Virus record (IMG/VR): IMGVR_UViG_3300032286_000926
Location: 1-64,000 of that record
Direction: 5' to 3' (one strand)
DNA from: a virus
Length of the DNA stretch: 64,000 nucleotides
The stretch's first letter is position 1, and every line of letters starts with the position of its first letter. Below the pieces are notes generated by a model. The model searched no databases. It worked only from the letters and a program-made list of their open reading frames with translations, and was not told the origin of the DNA. This document shows, piece after piece, positions 21,069 through 29,890 of the stretch. A program made the position numbers and the translations under genes.

Positions 21069-21679
21069 TTACTGGTTATGAAGCATTCAGTTTATTTCAA
21101 GCATTAAAATTACATTTTACATCCGATTCTTACGATTTCTTTAAGTACAACGGTAAGAGTAAAGTTTCAGTAGATGCTTTTGAGAACCGTAAAGACAAGT
21201 ACCATTTTTATAAGTTGTCTCGCAGATTACCGAATCGTGATGAATTGATTATGTTCATTGTGGCTAACTTTTTGAATAATGAAAACCTTTGGGTAGGTGA
21301 TTTATTGTCTGAAGAATCGGAAACTATTTACCGTGAAAGACAACGGGTAATTCAGAGTTTATCTTATATCTTTGAAAATGATTGTAAAGTTATCTTTGAA
21401 GATTGTAAAGATCCTAATGAAGTATTGTCAAGTTCTGGAGACTATCCAAGACTGTTAACGATGGCTTTACGCAAAGAGATATCGATAGAGACAATAACCA
21501 TCCTAAACGCAATCCTACAATTCTTACCGATGTGGAATAAAAAGATTACCGATACAATACGATGGCCAATTTACCAAAGAAAACTGGCTAAGTATTCGGA
21601 GTTTTTACCCAAAGATATGAATAGGTTTAAATTAATATTGAAGAAAGTGATAAATGAAAATCAAAAAGTTATATCTTGA
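21065..21679 (+). CDS. 59: gp59-like DNA helicase loader
   Basis: A 204-residue protein, against 217 in T4 gp59. The N-terminal half (FSLFQALKLHFTSDSYDFFKY, then ENRKDKYHFYKLSRRL) matches the T4 KLYLMIKQHMNG and RRDKYFFQKLSEK regions by eye, and ENLWVGDLLSEES matches QDAWIGDISDAD. gp59 loads the gp41 helicase on forked DNA coated with gp32 (22236). It overlaps the next gene by 26 bases. Confidence 0.85.
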   Translation: MITGYEAFSLFQALKLHFTSDSYDFFKYNGKSKVSVDAFENRKDKYHFYKLSRRLPNRDELIMFIVANFLNNENLWVGDLLSEESETIYRERQRVIQSLSYIFENDCKVIFEDCKDPNEVLSSSGDYPRLLTMALRKEISIETITILNAILQFLPMWNKKITDTIRWPIYQRKLAKYSEFLPKDMNRFKLILKKVINENQKVIS

Positions 21680-22160
21680 TATGGATGGCGTAATTGCCAA
21701 CTTTGAGAAAAGATATATCGAATTATTCAAAGAACCACCTGGTGGTTTAAATCGTGACCGTAAAGAGTTTAGTAAAAATTGGGAAGTGTTTATTCAAGAT
21801 AAACATTTTGAAACTCTTGATTGGTGGCCAGGAGCTTGTGAATTAATTTCATATATTCAAAAGAATTTTTCACATGATACCGTGGAAATACTTACCTCAT
21901 CTGGCGGTAACAAATACCATAGTGAGGTAGAAGTTCAAAAAAATATTTGGATTAAAAAAATGAATCTTTCCGAACAATGGAAAGTCAATGTGGTAGCAGG
22001 AAGAAAATTAAAAGCGGAGTTTGCTACTCCAGATAGCGTCTTAATTGATGATACCTTAGATGTTATCGAAGCTTTCAATAAAGCAGGTGGAATAGGTATT
22101 CATCACAAAGATTACGGCAATACTATCATGTTGCTGGATATCTTGCTTGCAAATGACTAA
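21654..22160 (+). CDS. HAD-family 5'(3')-deoxyribonucleotidase-like protein
   Basis: A 168-residue protein. YLDMDGVIANFEKRY (7-21) contains the DxDGV catalytic motif with the aspartate nucleophile. WWPGACELI marks the cap-helix region, ILTSSGG is motif II, and LIDDTLDVIEAFNKAGG carries the C-terminal acidic motif. This layout fits small deoxyribonucleotidases, which strip phosphates from dNMPs. It could tune nucleotide pools, but the exact substrate is not shown. It overlaps gp59 by 26 bases and is followed by the gp32 promoter. Confidence 0.8.
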   Translation: MKIKKLYLDMDGVIANFEKRYIELFKEPPGGLNRDRKEFSKNWEVFIQDKHFETLDWWPGACELISYIQKNFSHDTVEILTSSGGNKYHSEVEVQKNIWIKKMNLSEQWKVNVVAGRKLKAEFATPDSVLIDDTLDVIEAFNKAGGIGIHHKDYGNTIMLLDILLAND

Positions 22161-22175
22161 ATACTATGATATAAT
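22147..22175 (+). promoter_or_regulatory. Promoter of gene 32
   Basis: TTGCAA (22147-22152), 17-nt spacer, TATAAT (22170-22175). It overlaps the end of the nucleotidase gene and leaves a leader of about 54 nt before gene 32. CGTTTATA occurs twice in that leader, once beside the AAGGAG site. Confidence 0.75.
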
Positions 22176-22235
22176 GCATATAGTGGATAAGTCGTTTATA
22201 CATCGTTAATATACCGTTTATAAGGAGTAACAAAT

Positions 22236-23135
22236 ATGAGTAGCTTTGCTAATCTCAAGCGTAACAAGAGTTCATTCGATAAACTCACAAAGGCTATTGA
22301 AGCCACCACACAACCTGCTGAGGCAGGATCCAAAGAAGATACCCGTTTCTGGCAACCTGAAGTAGATAAATCAGGTAATGGCATGGCCGTTATCCGTTTC
22401 CTTGCAGCTCCCGCTGTTGATGGTGATGATGCTCTTCCATGGGTTCGTATCTTCTCACATGGATTCCAAGCACAAGGCGGTTGGTTAATCGATAACTGCT
22501 TAACAACTCTTGATGGTGCTAAGTGTCCAGTATGTGACCACAATTCAACTTTGTGGAACTCTGGCATCGAAGCCAATAAAGAGATTGTTCGCAAACAGAA
22601 GCGTAAATTGAATTACATCGCCAATGTGTTAATCGTTTCTGACCCTAAACATCCAGAAAACGAAGGTCAAGTCAAATTATTTAAATTTGGCAAAAAGATT
22701 TTCGATAAGATTTCTGAAGCTATGAATCCAGAATTTCCGGATGAGAAGCCAGTTAATCCTTTTGATTTCTGGGAAGGTGCCAACTTCAAGTTAAAGATTC
22801 GTAATGTTGAAGGCTATCGTAACTATGATAAGTCTGAGTTTGAATCTGCTGAACCACTATTAGGTGGTGATGATGATAAACTTGAGGAACTCTGGAAGAA
22901 AGAGCATTCTCTGAAAGAGTTTTTGGATGCTAAGAACTTTAAACCATACGACCAATTGAAATCTCGCCTAGATAAGGTATTAGGTTTCTCAGGTTCTGTG
23001 GCAATCAAGTCCAAAGCGGAAGATATTCTAGCACCGTCTAGAGTAGAAGAAGATGTGCCATTCGATACATCTTCAAAGTCTGCGGGTAGTGATGATGATT
23101 TGGATTATTTCAAGTCATTAGCTGAAACAGACTAA
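22236..23135 (+). CDS. 32: gp32 single-stranded DNA-binding protein
   Basis: A 299-residue protein, against 301 in T4 gp32. The N-terminal basic LAST-type motif LKRNKSS (7-13) supports cooperative binding. The OB fold has zinc ligands H75, C88, C97 and C100 (FSHGF, then DNCLTTLDGAKCPVC). The C-terminal tail is acidic (SDDDLDYFKSLAETD) as in gp32, where it binds replication partners such as gp59, encoded upstream. A strong AAGGAG site lies before the ATG, as expected for an abundant protein. In T4 the leader is an autoregulatory site; here I cannot show a pseudoknot. Confidence 0.95.
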   Translation: MSSFANLKRNKSSFDKLTKAIEATTQPAEAGSKEDTRFWQPEVDKSGNGMAVIRFLAAPAVDGDDALPWVRIFSHGFQAQGGWLIDNCLTTLDGAKCPVCDHNSTLWNSGIEANKEIVRKQKRKLNYIANVLIVSDPKHPENEGQVKLFKFGKKIFDKISEAMNPEFPDEKPVNPFDFWEGANFKLKIRNVEGYRNYDKSEFESAEPLLGGDDDKLEELWKKEHSLKEFLDAKNFKPYDQLKSRLDKVLGFSGSVAIKSKAEDILAPSRVEEDVPFDTSSKSAGSDDDLDYFKSLAETD

Positions 23136-23156
23136 TAAAAATCCCATGCATGTAGA

Positions 23157-23182
23157 ATACCCGCTTCGGCGGGTATTTTTTT
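23157..23182. terminator. Terminator between convergent transcription units
   Basis: ATACCCGC (23157-23164), TTCG tetraloop, GCGGGTAT (23169-23176) and six Ts (23177-23182). It ends gene 32 transcription, and the minus-strand gene ends immediately on its other side. On the minus strand the hairpin lacks a long T-run, so it may be mainly a plus-strand terminator. Confidence 0.95.
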
Positions 23183-25253
23183 ATCCTATTGCTCGTTCCA
23201 CTAGTAACTTAGCTAATTCGGTATCAATAACACCTGATGCAGGTAAACTAATTTGGCCCCCACCACCGGTAGTGCTGTTTGAGGTTCTTGCATCAATATT
23301 AATTGGCGCAGAACTACCTGCATTGCGAGAATTATTTATTTGTTGAGAACCTTGATTTATTTGTGCGCCAGTTTTTGCAAAAGGAGATACTATTCCCTCA
23401 AATACTGATTTTGTTCCTTGAAATGTGGATTTTGAAGATCCATCCGAAGCTGCAACTGTCGCAGAACCATTACCATATTCTTTTAATGCCGAGTTGGCAT
23501 ATGCCATACGAGATTGTTCAACTGTTTTAGGCCTCTCATAATATTTACCAAAATTAAATGCGGCCTCTTCAGCTGTATTAGAAGAACGCAACATAGCACC
23601 CGCTTTACTTTCTTTGTTACTCATTTCATGCATTATGAAATCTAATTGAGTATTAACATCACTAATTTCTTTTCCTCTAGAACTAGCAAATTGAGCCAAA
23701 TCTTGTAAACGAGATCCTCTCCATTGAGCAAGTCCGTAAGCACCTTCTGGCTTATTATGTGCGCCACTATTTAAAGTTGATTCTTGTACCAAATTACCAA
23801 CTACACCAGCAGCTTGTGCAGGACTTAAACCCTTTGATACCAAATAATCAACAGCAGCTTTTGTGCTAATACTTTTGCCTTTAGGAAGATCCATGTGAGC
23901 ACCGGTTGCATTGAAACCATTTGACCCGGAAGGTGATGTACTAGTTGGAGATGATGCTCCCGGCATACCATAATAATTTGGTGTATTATTAATTTTTAAA
24001 TCGATGCCAGCACCACTCATCATCTCCTCTAAAGACATATTTTTTGATTGTTTTTCTGTTTGCGTTTCTTCTTTTGTGGGTGAATTGCTTTGTTTTTCAT
24101 CTTCACCCGTAAATTCTTTCCACCAACCATATAGTTCCCAGGCCAGAACCGCACTACCTAATATATTAATTGCGGTCCAAATCCAACCAGGTCCTGGAAC
24201 GGCAAGTCCAGCGCCGGCAGATAATAATCGTAAACCTATCTTAGCATATAATTTGGGTGCTTTTCGTTCTAAAAATGCTAAGAATCGAGTCCATCTTGAA
24301 GTTGGTGCTTTTGCGTATCGACCTGTTTTGGGATCTCTATATTGTTCTTTTGGTGTTGATGGTGCTGTTTTCGGTGTTGGTGTTGAGTAACCACCCATCG
24401 ATGAACCAACAGCTAAACCTGTAGCTGCTACAGCTGCACCCCCAAGACCAGAAGATTCCTCATCATCACCACCCGAAAACATATTATAGAGTCCTAAACC
24501 AATACCAGCGACACCAAGACCCCTGAAAACTTTTCCAACACCACCAGCACCTTTTTTACCCCTAATACCACCACCCGTTGATGAGACACCACCAAAACCA
24601 AAAAGTTTTTTGGCCAAAAATGCAAGGCCAGCAACTACCAAATTTATTGATGTTTTAATTGCAATAATACCAGCCAACAATATTGCGGATCCATACATAA
24701 TATTTTTCTTTACATCTTTCCAACCTTCTTCACCAAAAACAGTTCGGCCAAATTTTCCAATCATATCAAAAATGCCATTTCTAAACTCGGCACTAGTAAA
24801 GAATTTTCCAATACCATAAAGTATACCGGCAATTAAACCACCTTTGATTAACATGTTGGTTAAACCACCAGCAATTATTGCATTTAAGAAATCGTTTGCT
24901 TGGCCAAAAAATCCTTTACCATCTTTTTTATCACCTGTTTTTGTAGGTGATTTAGATGTTTTGGCTGCCATTTGAGATTCATACGATTTTTCTCGGTCAG
25001 AAGAGGATAAGAAGAATCGGTCAGCTTTATCTCTTTGAGTGCCACCAGCAATCTTAACCAATTTTAAAATGCCTTGTTTCATCACATTAATATCACGCAT
25101 TATTATAGGCAAGGCCATACTGTTGCGGCCAATGACATCCAAGCTACTTGTCAATTGAGAAGTATTTTCAGTATCCATCAAAGAAGAACTGTTACTAGAC
25201 TTAGCTCTTCTTTTGGTTTTTTTAAATTGTTTAAGAACGCTTGCAAATGGCAT
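23181..25253 (-). CDS. Tape measure-like protein with C-terminal phage tail lysozyme domain
   Basis: A 690-residue protein. Basic N-terminus (VLKQFKKTKRRAKSS), then several hydrophobic helices between about residues 125 and 385 (for example ILYGIGKFF, IMYGSAILLAGIIAI, WIWTAINILGSAVLAW), as seen in tape measure proteins. Residues about 460-585 form a phage tail lysozyme domain: GLSPAQAAGVVGNLVQES with the catalytic glutamate region, GAYGLAQWRGSRLQDL, then TQLDFIMHEM. It lies directly after the tail assembly chaperone and its frameshift extension, the usual place of the tape measure gene. At 690 residues it would set a tail of roughly 100 nm, compatible with T4 (gp29, 590 residues). It could instead be a separate hub lysozyme; I favour the tape measure. 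Confidence 0.7.
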   Translation of the reverse strand: MPFASVLKQFKKTKRRAKSSNSSSLMDTENTSQLTSSLDVIGRNSMALPIIMRDINVMKQGILKLVKIAGGTQRDKADRFFLSSSDREKSYESQMAAKTSKSPTKTGDKKDGKGFFGQANDFLNAIIAGGLTNMLIKGGLIAGILYGIGKFFTSAEFRNGIFDMIGKFGRTVFGEEGWKDVKKNIMYGSAILLAGIIAIKTSINLVVAGLAFLAKKLFGFGGVSSTGGGIRGKKGAGGVGKVFRGLGVAGIGLGLYNMFSGGDDEESSGLGGAAVAATGLAVGSSMGGYSTPTPKTAPSTPKEQYRDPKTGRYAKAPTSRWTRFLAFLERKAPKLYAKIGLRLLSAGAGLAVPGPGWIWTAINILGSAVLAWELYGWWKEFTGEDEKQSNSPTKEETQTEKQSKNMSLEEMMSGAGIDLKINNTPNYYGMPGASSPTSTSPSGSNGFNATGAHMDLPKGKSISTKAAVDYLVSKGLSPAQAAGVVGNLVQESTLNSGAHNKPEGAYGLAQWRGSRLQDLAQFASSRGKEISDVNTQLDFIMHEMSNKESKAGAMLRSSNTAEEAAFNFGKYYERPKTVEQSRMAYANSALKEYGNGSATVAASDGSSKSTFQGTKSVFEGIVSPFAKTGAQINQGSQQINNSRNAGSSAPINIDARTSNSTTGGGGQISLPASGVIDTELAKLLVERAIG

Positions 25254-25256
25254 TTT

Positions 25257-25451
25257 TTATCTCTTTGAGTTTAGTTGTTTCATTCTTTCATTTTCTTCTT
25301 CAATAAAGTTAGATAACAAACTAACATATACCGATTTTTCCCACGGCAGCATATTATTCAAATCTGCCAAACTATACTTGTGATGTTGCATTAAAGCAAA
25401 GTTAGTTTCAAAGTGGTTTTTCAAATTATCATGGACAAAAGTTATGCGAAA
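25257..25451 (-). CDS. Probable -1 frameshift extension of the tail assembly chaperone
   Basis: This frame has no good start codon of its own: the first ATG is at 25391 and a TTG at 25424, both without ribosome sites, yet the frame is open upstream through the end of the gene at 25442. The slippery heptamer A_AAT_TTT (25451-25457, read on the minus strand) lies in that gene five codons before its stop. A -1 slip would continue as FRITFVHDNLKNHFETNF and on to ENERMKQLNSKR, adding about 65 residues. Order chaperone, extension, tape measure matches lambda G, GT, H. If translated alone, it would begin at TTG 25424 or ATG 25391. Confidence 0.6.
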   Translation of the reverse strand, partial: FRITFVHDNLKNHFETNFALMQHHKYSLADLNNMLPWEKSVYVSLLSNFIEEENERMKQLNSKR

Positions 25452-26176
25452 AAATTTTGAATTCCTTCTACCATAATTTTTTCTTGATACCCACACTTAT
25501 TACATTTAAAATCCAATTCTTTTTTTATTGATGGACATGTTTCAAAAAATTCTTGTACTTTTTCAAATTGTTTTTGTGTTAAGTTTTCAATGAATTCTAT
25601 TAATTCAGATTCTTCAATGTCTTTTCTATAATAAATTGTATCTTCATCATAAATGTAATCAATACAGTTGGAAATAATACCTAAAATTTGTTCCACATCA
25701 TTGGTTGTTTTAACCTTATCAATAATAGAAAAATTTGGATATTTCATAACAATACCTAATTTTTTAGTTAATTCAATTTTGTTAGTATGTTTCTCATTAA
25801 AGGTTGGTTCAATTTCTAGAACATTTACTTTAATTTTAACGTTGTTACCACATTGGACCTCTTGGCCTTCTTCATCTTCAACTTTGTTATTACAAGTATA
25901 TTTCAAGTCAACAATTTCACCTACCGAACGAGCTCTTAAATGTAAAAAGAAATACTCCAAATCGGTTACAGGTAATGAATTAGTATCAACATCATCTAAA
26001 CAACAATTATTAATAATCTGTTTAATGGTGTCCATGATTGTTGTTTCATCATCCGACTCCATAGCAATTAAAAGCAATTTCTCTTCTTTAACCAAAAATG
26101 GTCGATAACGAAGTTTTGTTTTTGTTAAGGGTAAATCGATTGTGAAAATCGGCACATCAAGTTTAGGTAAAGCCAT
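25442..26176 (-). CDS. 26: gp26-like baseplate hub / tail assembly chaperone
   Basis: A 244-residue protein, against 208 in T4 gp26. MALPKLDVPIFTIDLPLTKT at the start, an acidic helical middle and a C-terminal Cys pair (FKCNKCGYQEK) that may bind zinc with CNN/CGNN cysteines around residue 90-110. In T4-like marine phages the gp26-like gene lies beside the tape measure gene, and a chaperone function for the tape measure is likely here. It ends with the slippery site described for 25257-25451. The RBS AGGAGATATAAT is upstream. Confidence 0.75.
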   Translation of the reverse strand: MALPKLDVPIFTIDLPLTKTKLRYRPFLVKEEKLLLIAMESDDETTIMDTIKQIINNCCLDDVDTNSLPVTDLEYFFLHLRARSVGEIVDLKYTCNNKVEDEEGQEVQCGNNVKIKVNVLEIEPTFNEKHTNKIELTKKLGIVMKYPNFSIIDKVKTTNDVEQILGIISNCIDYIYDEDTIYYRKDIEESELIEFIENLTQKQFEKVQEFFETCPSIKKELDFKCNKCGYQEKIMVEGIQNFFA

Positions 26177-26194
26177 ATTATATCTCCATAAAAT

Positions 26195-26971
26195 TTATTG
26201 TATTCTGTTAAAAATTGTTCCCAAAGGTTTTTCCAAAGTTGCTGGAATTTTATTAAAGAAACTAGATGCCTTGACACCAAATAATGTCGCAGCTGCGGTT
26301 GCAATATCGTATTTTCCGTTGTATAGAACCTTATACTTCTGGTAAGCAAATTGTACCGTTAAACGGTGGAAGTTATCTTCAGACCATGATAATGGTTGAC
26401 TAGAAAAACCAATAGGATAAGCATCCATTAATTCAACTGCAAATATTTGTTGAACAAACTCATCATATTGAATAACTTTAATATTTGTTAAGTATCTAGA
26501 AGTTTCGCCTCTAGGAAATCTCAAATTGTTTGTATCACTTGGCATAATGGAATCAATCCATTTTTCAAATAATTTTCTTTCATAGAACTCGTTTGTACAT
26601 AAGAATGTTAAACTAGTATCGGTGTATTGTGTTTGGTATGGTACTTTAAAAGTTGGACCATAAATTTTGGCATCCATAGTCTGTAACATTTTACCTGGAA
26701 GTTCCGCACTTTCACATTGTAAGGCCAAATAACCTGACATGGATGCGTTATCACTTCTAGACTGTGGATCCGAACCGGCCGGATTATTCATTATATCTGA
26801 AATGTCAGCAATAATGTTATTCGGTAAGTTAATTAATTTTTCCAAGAAGGAACTACCAATATATTCATTAATATATTTTGGTATTGGTAAGACAACCTCA
26901 AATCTACTAGGTTTGGCAAAACCTTCTTTAGCGTTGACGTTTGAGTAAAATAATTGTGGTGAAAAGGCCAT
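26195..26971 (-). CDS. 54: gp54-like baseplate / tail tube initiator
   Basis: A 258-residue protein, shorter than T4 gp54 (320). ALQCESAELPGKMLQTMDAK, YGPTFKVPYQTQYTDTSLTF and FYERKLFEKWIDSIM are the pattern of the tail-tube-like fold (gp19/gp54 family). The N-terminus (SPQLFYSNVNAKEGFAKPSRF) resembles proteins called gp54 in T4-like cyanophages. It would sit on top of the baseplate hub and start tube assembly together with gp48 (28117). It overlaps the next minus-strand gene by one base. Confidence 0.75.
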   Translation of the reverse strand: MAFSPQLFYSNVNAKEGFAKPSRFEVVLPIPKYINEYIGSSFLEKLINLPNNIIADISDIMNNPAGSDPQSRSDNASMSGYLALQCESAELPGKMLQTMDAKIYGPTFKVPYQTQYTDTSLTFLCTNEFYERKLFEKWIDSIMPSDTNNLRFPRGETSRYLTNIKVIQYDEFVQQIFAVELMDAYPIGFSSQPLSWSEDNFHRLTVQFAYQKYKVLYNGKYDIATAAATLFGVKASSFFNKIPATLEKPLGTIFNRIQ

Positions 26972-27549
26972 TAAATTTTCTTTCTGGATTCTGCGTAAAC
27001 TTTACCTGAACTGGCACCAACAAATGATTCCATCGGTAATAATGCCGCAATATCCCATTCATCTGCGGCAATTTCTAAGAACCTAGATTCAATCTGTGAA
27101 AATAGGTACTTTTTAAGACAAGGATTGTGTTCGGATATTGACGAGGACCGTCTCAGGACATCATAACTGAGACGAAGCTTGGTCGTACTATCATATTTAC
27201 TATTATTTGCGTATTCACTCAATTTATCTAATAGAATGATTCGTTGCTTTGGGTGAAGATAATGTAAATTCAACCCTAAAAAACCGTCTTGGTATTGTTC
27301 TATCGGTAAAACCAATGGGAACCTATCGTAGTATGGCAACGTATCTTTCGTTTTCGGGTCGTAAAAGAAAAAATACATACGACCTATAATGGCACCACCC
27401 TTCAACCGTTGTCTATCAGAAAGTAATGCTTGCCGAGTAGGATTCAAGGTTTTTATTTTTGCTCTGAGCCACTCACGAGCTGCGTTTGAACGTATGTTCA
27501 ATCCCTCTTTCGCAAGAGAACTTTTGATTCGGTCTAATAGATATGCCAT
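26971..27549 (-). CDS. Conserved tail-cluster protein of unknown function
   Basis: A 192-residue basic helical protein. ARAKEGLNI-type N-terminus (MAYLLDRIKSSLAKEGLN), GRMYFFFYDPKTKDTLPYYD and LNLHYLHPKQRIILLDKL are features I recall from T4-like cyanophages at this place in the tail cluster, function unknown. A GATAAATA box (27554-27561, minus strand) lies only four bases before the ATG, too close for a normal leader. The gene order here, then gp54-like, gp26-like, tape measure, suggests a tail role. Confidence 0.6.
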   Translation of the reverse strand: MAYLLDRIKSSLAKEGLNIRSNAAREWLRAKIKTLNPTRQALLSDRQRLKGGAIIGRMYFFFYDPKTKDTLPYYDRFPLVLPIEQYQDGFLGLNLHYLHPKQRIILLDKLSEYANNSKYDSTTKLRLSYDVLRRSSSISEHNPCLKKYLFSQIESRFLEIAADEWDIAALLPMESFVGASSGKVYAESRKKI

Positions 27550-27647
27550 GTTCTATTTATCTCAAATAATTTAGGTAATAATTCACATTTGCCTGCTTTT
27601 TCAATCAATTTCATTATAAGTATCGGTGTTCCGTTTTTAAGAATATA

Positions 27648-28082
27648 TTAGCTAATACCTAGGTCATGTTCTGTAAGCACTTGGAAGACCCATCCTCTAT
27701 CTTTACAGAACTCTGAAGCAGCCTTCCATTTAGCTTGATTAACGATATAAGTTATCGATTCTTCTAAGTATCTTTTAGTCTTTCTCTGTTGTGTAGGTTG
27801 TTTAGTCTGATATTCAGGTTTAATTTCCCAAACATGTGTCATAACAGTACCATCCTTCTTCTTTACCTTAACAACAAAGTCTGGAAAGTAACGGTGTACC
27901 TTTTCATCAACCGGACTGAAGTATTTGATAACGAGTTCCTCTGAAGCCCAATAGATAACACTTTCACTTTCATCCAAGTATTTCATTACCCGTTGTTCCC
28001 ATGTGGACCGCCAGATGATGTTATTTGCATCACCAGCGTATTTTTTTGGGTTTTTTGGTACAAATCGTCCTTTATATGCCAT
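27648..28082 (-). CDS. 4: gp4 head completion protein (PD-(D/E)XK-like)
   Basis: A 144-residue protein, against 150 in T4 gp4. MAYKGRFVPKNPKKYAGD, WRSTWEQRVMKYLDESES (about 24-41), YFPDFVVKVKKKDG and HVWEIKPEYQTK fit the family, including a D...ExK nuclease-like site. gp4 completes heads before tail attachment in T4. The start codon overlaps a CATAAATA box of the plus-strand promoter (28080-28087), so the divergent units share their start region. Confidence 0.85.
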   Translation of the reverse strand: MAYKGRFVPKNPKKYAGDANNIIWRSTWEQRVMKYLDESESVIYWASEELVIKYFSPVDEKVHRYFPDFVVKVKKKDGTVMTHVWEIKPEYQTKQPTQQRKTKRYLEESITYIVNQAKWKAASEFCKDRGWVFQVLTEHDLGIS

Positions 28083-28087
28083 AAATA
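28080..28087 (+). promoter_or_regulatory. T4-type late promoter box
   Basis: CATAAATA, one base off the T4 late -10 element TATAAATA. It stands 30 bases before the gp48 gene in the only divergent intergenic gap, so it is a natural late promoter for the plus-strand baseplate cluster. Confidence 0.65.
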
Positions 28088-28116
28088 GTATTTATTTAAC
28101 ATAGAAAAAGGTTAAA

Positions 28117-29211
28117 ATGTCTCTCTTCTCCTTTGCAAACATATCATTTGGTTCTAAAGACCGTAAGGTTGATGCTAGTAAGAACCTTATATCGTCCAAG
28201 GCATATAATATTTACCGTTATCCAATTGACTTAGGTTCATCGGATAAAGGTCATTATATGGTGTTTCATGTGAATGGACAATTAAAATCTCAATTAGTTG
28301 GAGATGACCAAGCTGTAAATGATAGACCTACTATAATTGAAAATAGAATAGCGTTTGGAACACCAACTGCCGGTCAAGTTGGATTTGCAGCTGCTGGTGC
28401 AACTAAAGATGAGCAGATTCGTTTTACTCGAACAATTAGACGAGTAAAAGATACAATGGCAATTTACATGCCGGATACATTAATGTTTCAACACAATCAA
28501 GGATATAGTGATATTGGTTTGACAGGCATGTTGGCAGCTGGAATTGCAACAGCAACACAAGGACAATCAATTGTTGATACTGTAAAAAATTCTAATTCTA
28601 GTGCAATGGATAAAGCCATAAAATTGGCTGGTAATTTTTCTCCAATGATTGCAACACAAATAAAAGACAATGCATTATTAAGTGCTGGATTTACTGCATT
28701 TAGTGGTTTGGTTGTTAATCCAATGTTAGAAATGATTTATACAAGTCCAAGTTTTAGAGAATTTCGGTTTGATTTTGTTTTTCATCCTCGTAGTGAAAAA
28801 GAAGCCACAGAAGTTCAAAATATTATTAATCGTTTTTATTTTCACCAAGCACCAGAAGTAATGGATAAAGGTGCAGGTTTCTTTTTAATACCTCCTTCAG
28901 AATTTGATATTTTATTTTATTATAATGGTGCAATTAATCCAAACATTCCAAAAATTTCAACTTGTGTACTTACAAATATTGATGTAAATTATGCACCAAA
29001 TGGTTTTGCTGCTTATGAAGTACAAGGTCAAATGACACCAGAACCGGGTAAAACTGGTATGCCTGTTTCCATTACTTTAAGTCTAAACTTTAAAGAGACA
29101 GAAATTATGACAAAAAATAATTTTAAAATGAAACAATCAAACGAAACATCAGAACGTCCATCTGATAATCAGTTTGGTACTTCAAGTTACGGTGAGGCTA
29201 ATAGTGGCTAG
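28117..29211 (+). CDS. 48: gp48 tail tube-associated baseplate protein
   Basis: A 364-residue protein, the same length as T4 gp48. It has a beta-rich middle, a hydrophobic alanine/glycine-rich segment (GLTGMLAAGIATATQG), and the tube-like fold YTSPSFREFRFDFVFHPRSEKEA, then FFLIPPSEFDILFYYNG. gp48 forms the platform where the tail tube begins, together with gp54. It is the first gene of the late plus-strand structural cluster. The next gene overlaps it by eight bases. Confidence 0.85.
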   Translation: MSLFSFANISFGSKDRKVDASKNLISSKAYNIYRYPIDLGSSDKGHYMVFHVNGQLKSQLVGDDQAVNDRPTIIENRIAFGTPTAGQVGFAAAGATKDEQIRFTRTIRRVKDTMAIYMPDTLMFQHNQGYSDIGLTGMLAAGIATATQGQSIVDTVKNSNSSAMDKAIKLAGNFSPMIATQIKDNALLSAGFTAFSGLVVNPMLEMIYTSPSFREFRFDFVFHPRSEKEATEVQNIINRFYFHQAPEVMDKGAGFFLIPPSEFDILFYYNGAINPNIPKISTCVLTNIDVNYAPNGFAAYEVQGQMTPEPGKTGMPVSITLSLNFKETEIMTKNNFKMKQSNETSERPSDNQFGTSSYGEANSG

Positions 29212-29890
29212 ATATTTTAACAATTTCCCTAAAATTGGTTATTCTTTAGAGACCATCAATCAATATGATTATGTAACCAATATTGTTTCTCGTTTTGGTA
29301 TTGACAATAAACTAAAAGAAAACACCGCAATTTATTATGAATATAGTGTTGAAGATGGTGAAACACCAGAAATATTGGCATCAAAATATTATGATTCTCC
29401 AGAAAAACATTGGATTATTTTGGCGATGAATAATATTGTTGACCCACAATTCGATTGGCCTTTGACATATTCACAATTCAATCAATATGTTGATACCAAA
29501 TATTCGGCAAATAATTATGCTGATACCGCAAATACTGGTGTGCCTGGTTTATCATATGCACAAAAATTATATACACAAAATGATCCTTATACTCAAGCCG
29601 CATATTATAAAGTTGTTTCGCAGACTATAGGTGATACAATAACAGTTAATAAATTTAAAGTTGATGCCAATACATATGCAAATAATACACTTATGAATTT
29701 AACTGGACGAAGAGGAAACATATATGAGTTTGATGATGGTGCTATTATAACAATTAAAATAACAAAAGAAACTCAAACTTATTATGATTATGAAATGGAA
29801 ATTAATGAAAATAAAAGAAATATTAAAATGTTAAAACCCGAATATGTAAATATTCTTGAAAATGAATTACTGAATGTGTTTGAACAATGA
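29204..29890 (+). CDS. 53: gp53 baseplate wedge protein (GTG start)
   Basis: A 228-residue protein, against 196 in T4 gp53. YFNNFPKIGYS at the start, YSVEDGETPEILASKYYDSPEKHWIIL (a LysM-like segment) and DPQFDWPLTYSQFNQY are family features. The start is GTG 29204, with GAGG at 29194-29197; it overlaps the gp48 stop as GTGGCTAG. gp53 clamps neighbouring wedges in the baseplate. It overlaps the next gene by ATGA. Confidence 0.88.
   Translation: MARYFNNFPKIGYSLETINQYDYVTNIVSRFGIDNKLKENTAIYYEYSVEDGETPEILASKYYDSPEKHWIILAMNNIVDPQFDWPLTYSQFNQYVDTKYSANNYADTANTGVPGLSYAQKLYTQNDPYTQAAYYKVVSQTIGDTITVNKFKVDANTYANNTLMNLTGRRGNIYEFDDGAIITIKITKETQTYYDYEMEINENKRNIKMLKPEYVNILENELLNVFEQ

Noticed and set aside
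27534-27614. Minus-strand frame of 26 codons (MKLIEKAGKCELLPKLFEINR...) before the gene at 26971-27549
   Set aside because: Very short, no ribosome site, overlaps the start of the next gene. It could be a real leader peptide but cannot be supported without comparison.
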